Shown here: in pieces, positions 58,917-64,000 of the stretch
How the letters are laid out: each line of letters begins with the position of its first letter
How positions within the stretch are numbered: position 1 is the stretch's first letter
DNA from: Hasllibacter sp. MH4015
GTDB taxonomy: Bacteria > Pseudomonadota > Alphaproteobacteria > Rhodobacterales > Rhodobacteraceae
Length of the DNA stretch: 64,000 nt
Assembly (NCBI RefSeq): GCF_020177575.1
Contig: NZ_JAHTBK010000001.1
Coordinates: 3,240,001-3,304,000, forward strand
Direction of reading: 5' to 3'
The notes under the pieces: generated by a model
Databases searched by the model: none
What the model saw: only the letters and a program-made list of their open reading frames with translations
Told to the model about the DNA's origin: nothing
Position numbers and translations under genes: made by a program

Positions 58917-60617
58917 TCATTCGACGGCGGCTTCGATCAACTCAAGGCACGCTTGCGTCATGTCGACACCGGCATCGGCAGCCGCCTGGCAGATCTCCAG
59001 GGTGACTGCGATATCCTCTGCCCCTTCGACAACTTCCGCCATGGCGTCGGGATCTTCGGCCTCGATAGCCTCTTCCATCGCGGATTCAACCTCTTCCTCG
59101 GCGGCGTCTTCCAGCTCGCCCATATCGGTGGTCTCTTCCTCGGCGCCCGTGTCGGCGGCATCGGTATCGGCGGCCTCTTCCTCGGTCGCCGCGGCGTCCG
59201 CATCGGCTGCTGCATCCTCCGTCTCGGCTGCCGCGTCCGCGTCGGTTTCATCCGCATCGACGGCAGTGTCATCCGCCGCCGCTTCCTCGGTTGCTTCAGC
59301 ATCCGCTTCGACCCCGGCATCCGCGTCGGCAGCACCGTCGTCCGCCGCGTCAGCCTCCGCATCGGTGGCATCGTCTTCCGTCGCCGCTTCCTCAGCTTCG
59401 GCACCGTCGTCGGATTCCGGGGCCGCTGCTTCTGGATCGGTATCCTCGGCATCTGCCGTTTCAGGCTCGGGATCAGCGACTGCGACCTGCCATGCCGAGT
59501 AATCGGGCGGGCCGTCGATCACGTTCAGCTCGGGCCAGTTCGCGATCACGTTGAGGCCTTGCAACGGCTGCTGGTAGCCTTGGTGACAGGTGCGGCAGGC
59601 CGCAAGCGGCGCGTCGCCATAGACCGGGCCAAGACGCTCCTCAGGGTACACGTCTTCCAGCGGAAGCAGGTATTCCGTGATCATCTCCTGAACCATCAGG
59701 ATACCAAGCGATGCGGTCCCCCATTGCGGCGTGTTCTGACCGCCATCGTAGAACGCGCGGGAATTGTGGCAGAAGACACAGTTCACCCCCAGCGAGTTCG
59801 AGATGTAATTCATGAAGCCGTAGGTCCGCTCCGTGTGCTGGATCAATGGATCGCCCGGCTGCTGCTGCACCCGGCTGTCAAGGTCGTGGACCGCGATCTG
59901 GTTGTATCCGCCATCCTCCGCCTCGAGCAGGTAGTGCTCCAGGTAATCGGACGGCAGGGAGGTGAAGTTGGACGTCATGGTGGCGCGGTTCTGATTGGCG
60001 CTCCACCCTTCCGCGTTCGCGTTCACCGGGCTGATCCGGTACCAGATATTGTTGGGGACCGGCTGACCGCGGTGACAGGTATAGCAGGTGACGCCAACTT
60101 CATAATTGGCGTTCACATGGGCATCCCAGTTCACGTTGATGTTGCGGGTCATCAGCAACATGTTCCGCGCGACAACCTTGGTATAGGTATCGTCGTCGGC
60201 ATATTCGCCATCCGCCGCATTCGCGTGGCAATAGGCGCAGCCCTCGTCCGGCGCGACCCAGAGGGTCATCGCGTTCATCAGGCGGTTGAAGTTAGCGTCG
60301 GTCAGATCGCCCAGAACCTGCACGTTTTCGTAGATGTCACCGGCAAGTGCCTCTCCCTCCTCGGGGGGAAAGGGCTCATCGGTGTAGAAATCCGCGACGG
60401 TGGGATCACCGGCCGACAGGTCTCCGACGAATTCCTGAACATGCATCCCCGTGCCACGGGGGCCGGTTTGCATCGCCGCGGTGGCAAAGGGTTGCCCCCA
60501 GGCGATGATCATCACCGCGACGAAAATCGCCCCGCCGACGGCCCCGACAGCGATGGCCGGGCCGTAGATGTTCGTGGGATTGTCGGTATTCCATGTGTCG
60601 AACCACTTGGGAAACAT
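58917..60617 (-). CDS. pufC: Reaction-centre tetraheme cytochrome c with long acidic C-terminal tail
   Basis: Four-haem cytochrome bound to the periplasmic face of the reaction centre; re-reduces the special pair. The 566-residue protein has an N-terminal membrane anchor (near 19-40; no lipoprotein cysteine), then CxxCH sites at 127-131, 178-182, 280-284 and 341-345. The normal fold ends about residue 375 (PDYSAWQVAV). From 381 to 566 it continues as an Ala/Asp/Glu/Thr tail: 74 acidic of 186 residues, no Lys or Arg, ending in a short helical part with C543 and C557. Typical PufC lacks this. Gap to pufM is three bases, leaving no room for pufX. Confidence 0.95.
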   Translation of the reverse strand: MFPKWFDTWNTDNPTNIYGPAIAVGAVGGAIFVAVMIIAWGQPFATAAMQTGPRGTGMHVQEFVGDLSAGDPTVADFYTDEPFPPEEGEALAGDIYENVQVLGDLTDANFNRLMNAMTLWVAPDEGCAYCHANAADGEYADDDTYTKVVARNMLLMTRNINVNWDAHVNANYEVGVTCYTCHRGQPVPNNIWYRISPVNANAEGWSANQNRATMTSNFTSLPSDYLEHYLLEAEDGGYNQIAVHDLDSRVQQQPGDPLIQHTERTYGFMNYISNSLGVNCVFCHNSRAFYDGGQNTPQWGTASLGILMVQEMITEYLLPLEDVYPEERLGPVYGDAPLAACRTCHQGYQQPLQGLNVIANWPELNVIDGPPDYSAWQVAVADPEPETADAEDTDPEAAAPESDDGAEAEEAATEDDATDAEADAADDGAADADAGVEADAEATEEAAADDTAVDADETDADAAAETEDAAADADAAATEEEAADTDAADTGAEEETTDMGELEDAAEEEVESAMEEAIEAEDPDAMAEVVEGAEDIAVTLEICQAAADAGVDMTQACLELIEAAVE

Positions 60618-60620
60618 TTC

Positions 60621-61622
60621 TTATTCCTCCCCACGGGTGACGCCACCGAATGTCTCGTACGATCCGTAGGCTTCATAGCCATAGGGTTCGAGGTATTCGG
60701 GTGCGAAGTGATGTTCCTGGGCCCAGATAAACCAGTTATCCACGACCGTGCCGGTCAGAAGGATCCCGATCCCGCCGGTGATGGGGGTCAGGACCGCGAA
60801 CCACCAGGCCCAGCGGTGAATGCCTTCCATCGTGGCGTTGAAGCCCATGGTCCAGCGCCAGAACAAGCCCGCCCGTTCGGACGCGGTGCCGCGGTCGATG
60901 ATCTGCTCCAGCTCCCGGTCGCCGCCGTAGCGGGAGACGGCCAGAATGGTTGCGCCGTGCATGGCGAAGAGCAGGACCGAGCCGTAGAGGAACACGATGC
61001 TCAGGCAGTGGAACGGGTTGTAGTAGAGGTTGCCGTACCGGATCGAGAACGCGGTGGTCCAATCAAGGTGCGGGAAGATGCCGTAGGGCACGGCCTCAGA
61101 CCAGCTGCCCATCAGGACCGGCCGAAATAGGCCCAGCACAAGGAACAGCCAGATCGCGGCCAAAAAGGCCCAGGCGATGTGTTTGCCCATCTGGTGCTCG
61201 ACCGCCAGCATGTAGGTCCTGAGCCACCAGCTCATCACCGAGATCAGCAGGAAGAAGCTGGATATCACGTACCAGCCGCCGTCATTGAGTGGCGGGATCG
61301 ACAGACCATGCTCTGGCCCCGGCGGCTCAAGCGCCAGCCAGAACAATTGCCGGATGAATTCCGGGATCGACCAATCGACCTGGCTGAGCATGTTGAGGCC
61401 CACGATATTGAACCACAACAGCCCTGTTGCAAGGCTGACCAATCCGGCCCAGCCAAGGTAGATCGGGCCAAGCTGTGCATTGCCGAACCAGCCAAGCAGG
61501 GTCGAAAACGACGCCTTCTTGGTCCGCTCGCGTGACAGCGTTCCCTGGTCGTCCATGCCGATCTCGGGCTCACCCTGGACCTGCACTTGCGTGAAGATGT
61601 TCTGATATTCGAGATAGGCCAT
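60621..61622 (-). CDS. pufM: Photosynthetic reaction centre M subunit
   Basis: Core subunit with five transmembrane helices that binds the special pair, QA and the non-haem iron with PufL. The 333-residue protein starts [20 protein letters not shown]. It shows [40 protein letters not shown] (pigment His) and [20 protein letters not shown] (iron ligand region). The extended C terminus ([17 protein letters not shown] onward) is common when a PufC subunit is present. Confidence 0.97.
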   Translation of the reverse strand: MAYLEYQNIFTQVQVQGEPEIGMDDQGTLSRERTKKASFSTLLGWFGNAQLGPIYLGWAGLVSLATGLLWFNIVGLNMLSQVDWSIPEFIRQLFWLALEPPGPEHGLSIPPLNDGGWYVISSFFLLISVMSWWLRTYMLAVEHQMGKHIAWAFLAAIWLFLVLGLFRPVLMGSWSEAVPYGIFPHLDWTTAFSIRYGNLYYNPFHCLSIVFLYGSVLLFAMHGATILAVSRYGGDRELEQIIDRGTASERAGLFWRWTMGFNATMEGIHRWAWWFAVLTPITGGIGILLTGTVVDNWFIWAQEHHFAPEYLEPYGYEAYGSYETFGGVTRGEE

Positions 61623-61625
61623 GGC

Positions 61626-62525
61626 TTATTCCCCTCCCACAAGCACGGGAGCGTTGGCGCCGATGGTAGCCGCACCAGTCGTGTCGTAGACCACGCCCTG
61701 ATCCGGCCAGATCGGCAGATCGAGCCACCAGTTCCACCATTCCGGCCAACCGGACGTCCAGACGGGCCCGGAGATGATGATGCAGACCGCACTCCAGAAT
61801 ACGGCTGCAAGCGCCAGCAGCATGCCGACCCGGTGGATGCCCAGCGTGCCGACCGAATAGCCGATGAAATCCCGGAAGAACGTGTCCTCGTGATCCGGCG
61901 TCTTCATGATCGTCCCCTTCTCGGGGTTCGCCGCGGACAGGATCAGGCCACCGTGCAACGCCAATGCGAAAGTGGTGGTGAAGAACAACGTCACCGCCAG
62001 CATATGCGCCGGGTTGTAGTGGAAGTGCAGGTAGGCATAGCCCACGTTGCTGACCCAATCGAGGTGGCTGAATATGCCGTAGGGAAAGCCGTGGCCCCAT
62101 GCGCCCATCAGAAGCGGGCGGAACACGACCAGCGTGACATAGGCCAGGATCGCGAAGCCAAAGGCGAAGGGCACGTGATACCCCATCCCCAGCTTGCGCG
62201 CGATCTCCACCTCGCGCAGCGCCCAACTGACGAAGGCGCCGATCGCGCAGAATGTGATGATTTGCCAAAGCCCGCCTTCCAGCAACGGGGCGAAGCCAAG
62301 GCCGTAGCTCAAGTCGGGCGGCGCGATGTTGATCAACCACGGGTTGAACGTGCCTTGCATGGCCGCCCCCCAGAAGATCAGGATCGTCCCCAACAAGGCG
62401 AAAAACGCTGTCGTGACGCCGAAGAAGCCGACATAGAACGGCCCCACCCAGAAGTCGAACAGATCACCGCCAACCAGCGTCCCTCCGCGGACGCGATATT
62501 TCTTTTCGAAGCTCAGCAAAGCCAT
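61626..62525 (-). CDS. pufL: Photosynthetic reaction centre L subunit
   Basis: Partner of PufM in the core. The 299-residue protein starts [20 protein letters not shown] and shows [40 protein letters not shown] and [20 protein letters not shown] (His ligands to pigment and iron). It runs about 17 residues past the usual end, with the tail [20 protein letters not shown]. The gap to pufM is three bases, and 150 bases separate it from pufA with a hairpin. Confidence 0.97.
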   Translation of the reverse strand: MALLSFEKKYRVRGGTLVGGDLFDFWVGPFYVGFFGVTTAFFALLGTILIFWGAAMQGTFNPWLINIAPPDLSYGLGFAPLLEGGLWQIITFCAIGAFVSWALREVEIARKLGMGYHVPFAFGFAILAYVTLVVFRPLLMGAWGHGFPYGIFSHLDWVSNVGYAYLHFHYNPAHMLAVTLFFTTTFALALHGGLILSAANPEKGTIMKTPDHEDTFFRDFIGYSVGTLGIHRVGMLLALAAVFWSAVCIIISGPVWTSGWPEWWNWWLDLPIWPDQGVVYDTTGAATIGANAPVLVGGE

Positions 62526-62607
62526 GCGCTCTCTCCGGTGTTTGGCGGCATCGTTCCCAATTCAGGGCCTCGGATCAGCCGTCAGTGCTATCGTTTTTTG
62601 ATTTGCC

Positions 62608-62635
62608 GCGGGCGAGACGGTGAAACCCCGCCCGC
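62608..62635. promoter_or_regulatory. Intercistronic hairpin between pufA and pufL
   Basis: Arms GCGGGCG (62608-62614) and CGCCCGC (62629-62635) with an inner GGT/ACC pair. In the leftward mRNA it lies just after pufA and is followed by A-rich, not U-rich, sequence. In Rhodobacter such a pufA-pufL hairpin protects the pufBA segment from decay, giving more LH1 than reaction centre; the same role is inferred here. Confidence 0.6.
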
Positions 62636-62675
62636 AGCTGTTATCGATGCCGTTATGAGGGCAGAGGTCGGGGGC

Positions 62676-62843
62676 TCACTCGCCGCCGAACCCCATGGTC
62701 ATTGCGGCGTTCTCAAACCAGTTCAGGCCGGACGACAGAACCACCAGGTGGATCATCGCTGCCAGCAGGAAAAGGAAGACGGCCTGCGCCACGAACACGC
62801 GGCGGGGGTCGAAGATGAGCCAGACTTTGTAGAACTTAGCCAT
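62676..62843 (-). CDS. pufA: Light-harvesting 1 alpha polypeptide
   Basis: A 55-residue antenna polypeptide. Start [20 protein letters not shown], single membrane helix with the bacteriochlorophyll-ligand histidine in [11 protein letters not shown] (H32), and the aromatic NWFENA after it. It forms the LH1 ring with PufB around the reaction centre. Ribosome site AAGGATTG-type sequence lies upstream; pufB ends 14 bases before. Confidence 0.96.
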   Translation of the reverse strand: MAKFYKVWLIFDPRRVFVAQAVFLFLLAAMIHLVVLSSGLNWFENAAMTMGFGGE

Positions 62844-62857
62844 GCTTCAATCCTTCC

Positions 62858-63007
62858 TCAGAACCAGGGCGCCCAGATGTACGTGGCGATATGAGCAACG
62901 ATGGCAACGGCCGAAAAAAGCCAGAGCCCGCTCATATACACCGCGTGCAATTCTTGCGCCTGCTCGTCGGTGAGACCTGTGAAAGACAGATCAGTATTAT
63001 CAGCCAT
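62858..63007 (-). CDS. pufB: Light-harvesting 1 beta polypeptide
   Basis: A 49-residue antenna polypeptide: [20 protein letters not shown], then [20 protein letters not shown] with the pigment-binding histidine in [13 protein letters not shown]. The typical LH1 beta length supports the ATG at 63007 with GGAGG upstream, over an 11-residue extension. It pairs with pufA in the puf operon. Confidence 0.96.
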   Translation of the reverse strand: MADNTDLSFTGLTDEQAQELHAVYMSGLWLFSAVAIVAHIATYIWAPWF

Positions 63008-63033
63008 ATTTTCCTCCGGAACGTCAGACTGAT

Positions 63034-63050
63034 GCCGCAAACCCTGCGGC
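63034..63050. promoter_or_regulatory. Hairpin in the pufQ-pufB gap
   Basis: GCCGCA-AACCC-TGCGGC, in the 5' leader of pufB within the 211-base pufQ-pufB gap. A second small hairpin, CATCC-TTGC-GGATG, lies near 63095-63110. They may protect the 5' end of processed pufBA mRNA. No gene is seen in the gap. Confidence 0.4.
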
Positions 63051-63218
63051 CGGGCCCCGACAAGGCCTCATTGCCCTGCCGGCATTTCACGCACACATCC
63101 TTGCGGATGCCTTTGTGAAAGCTTGGCCCCGGCTCCGGTCGTCACGCCGAGAAAATGTTGGGTCGGAGCGTTCACCTGGGTCTAGACAGGCTGGATCGAA
63201 CGCGTCCGGCGAGCGGAT

Positions 63219-63440
63219 TCAGGCGGCGAAGATCATCGGTGTGATCATGCCTGCCTGGCTCCAGGCCCGTTTGATCGGGCCCTTGTCGGTCAAGCTGCCT
63301 GACTTGATCGCCGCCAAGGCCCACGTCAGCGTGGCCAGCGGCAAGGTCGCCAGGAAGATGATCCCGAAATAGATCATGAACTCCGTCTTCGGCGGCTTGG
63401 ACCGCTGGTGGACAGGGCTGTTCGAGGTCATGTCACTCAT
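63219..63440 (-). CDS. pufQ: PufQ, bacteriochlorophyll synthesis/assembly factor
   Basis: A 73-residue protein with one helix ([20 protein letters not shown], near 22-41) and a basic flank (QRSKPPKTE). PufQ is needed for normal bacteriochlorophyll levels in Rhodobacter, perhaps as a pigment carrier. Its ATG lies eight bases inside the end of bchZ (ATGAGTGA), so it is coupled to bchZ. A second ATG is at 63431. Confidence 0.9.
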   Translation of the reverse strand: MSDMTSNSPVHQRSKPPKTEFMIYFGIIFLATLPLATLTWALAAIKSGSLTDKGPIKRAWSQAGMITPMIFAA

Positions 63441-64000
63441 TTGATTTCTCCTCCTCCTCGAAATCAAAACCGGCAGGCGCAAGGCGCTTGACGGTGTCTT
63501 CCATCACCCGTTCTGCGCCACCTTCCAGCGCGGCGCGTTCGGCGGCGTCACGCAATGTCTTTGCGGCGGATATGCGGGTGAGAATAGGGTGTTCGGCCAC
63601 GATGCGATCCAGAAGGCGCTGCGCTTCCGGCTCCCACGGGAAATCGCGGCGAAGCGTGGCCGGGGTGGCCGCGGCGCTGTCCAGGTCGGAGGCCAGCGGC
63701 AGAATATGGAAGAGCGCATCGAACAGGCCGTTGCAGACCTCCTGCAACAGATACGTCGCGCCGGCATAGCCCATCATCGGCGTGCCGGTGTGGCGGCGGA
63801 TGGCGGCACCGGGGAAGCTGGCAGGAATAAAGGCCGATTTCGGCCCGTGCCCCGCGGCCATCTCAGCCAGGTACATTTTCTCGTTGATCGACCCCATCAG
63901 CACGAGCGGGCGCTTTTCGCTGACCATCGCGCGGACCTGTTCGTTGTCGGTCTTCTTGCCAGCCACACGGGCGACGGCAAAGGCGCAGGGAAAGCCCAGA
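63433..64000 (-). CDS. bchZ: Chlorophyllide a reductase subunit Z (3' part)
   Basis: C-terminal 188 residues of BchZ, the nitrogenase-like reductase subunit that with BchX and BchY reduces ring B of chlorophyllide. The frame continues past the window edge. Visible: [58 protein letters not shown] and the acidic end [11 protein letters not shown]. Its stop overlaps pufQ, as in the crtF-bchCXYZ-puf superoperon; the rest should lie beyond the window. Confidence 0.93.
   Translation of the reverse strand, partial: LGFPCAFAVARVAGKKTDNEQVRAMVSEKRPLVLMGSINEKMYLAEMAAGHGPKSAFIPASFPGAAIRRHTGTPMMGYAGATYLLQEVCNGLFDALFHILPLASDLDSAAATPATLRRDFPWEPEAQRLLDRIVAEHPILTRISAAKTLRDAAERAALEGGAERVMEDTVKRLAPAGFDFEEEEKSNE

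Noticed and set aside
60618-60620. A pufX gene between pufM and pufC
   Set aside because: The gap is three bases; no small frame fits there.
58912-61130. Long open frames on the + strand opposite pufC and pufM, including a Ser/Ala-rich one
   Set aside because: They are antisense shadows of the acidic Ala/Asp/Glu tail codons and of the reaction-centre genes; no start context or family match, and the opposite strand has certain genes.

Overview
This window comes from a high-GC alphaproteobacterium of the Rhodobacteraceae (Roseobacter group), most likely an aerobic anoxygenic phototroph. About 37 kb (27276-64000) is one contiguous photosynthesis gene cluster. It carries spheroidene monooxygenase (crtA), the oxygen-dependent cyclase acsF, a tetraheme reaction-centre cytochrome (pufC) and the regulator pair ppaA/ppsR. 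No pufX and no anaerobic cyclase bchE are present in the window.

Left part, 1-27275: ordinary chromosomal genes. In order: asd (-); a RhlE-type helicase (+); an MFS permease (-); a ferric-iron binding protein behind a perfect TGA-N9-TCA palindrome (+); a second MFS permease and a HupE-like secreted protein (-), head to head with a DUF4198 protein (+); leuD; a membrane protein and a secreted endonuclease/phosphatase-family protein; an epimerase/LysR divergent pair; an AT-rich secreted orphan; an inverted-repeat intergenic island; leuB, a GNAT, a small secreted protein and a DMT permease; tRNA-Pro(CGG); a phytanoyl-CoA dioxygenase; an iron-type ABC permease; leuC (-); an MscS channel; a TPP enzyme (-); an FMN reductase; a divergent pair resembling the two halves of MnmC; and another DMT permease. 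The leucine genes leuD, leuB and leuC are scattered over 13 kb.

Photosynthesis cluster, 27276-64000: crtI-crtB (-) diverge from crtA-bchI-bchD-bchO (+). cycA (cytochrome c2 type) has its own operator. A 15.4-kb leftward run, mostly coupled or overlapping, reads bchF-bchN-bchB-bchH-bchL-bchM-lhaA-puhA-puhB-puhC-orf111-acsF-puhE-hemA. It diverges from ppaA-ppsR and bchG-orf428-bchP-idi (+). dxs and the puf operon (bchZ-pufQ-B-A-L-M-C) follow leftward, with bchZ cut by the window end. Together these genes make aminolevulinate, insert Mg, build bacteriochlorophyll a and a spheroidenone-type carotenoid, and assemble the reaction centre and LH1.

Regulation is readable: five exact TGT-N12-ACA palindromes, the PpsR/CrtJ operator, lie at the crtI/crtA, cycA, bchF/ppaA and bchG promoters. 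A sixth, one-mismatch copy lies upstream of bchG.

The most unusual feature is PufC. After a normal four-haem body it carries a tail of about 186 residues that is almost only Ala, Asp, Glu and Thr, with no Lys or Arg, and ends in a short predicted helical piece with two cysteines. The linked cytochrome c2-type protein also has no lysine in its mature part and is strongly acidic. Together they suggest donor-side electron transfer chemistry unlike the lysine-rich cytochrome c2 docking known from Rhodobacter.
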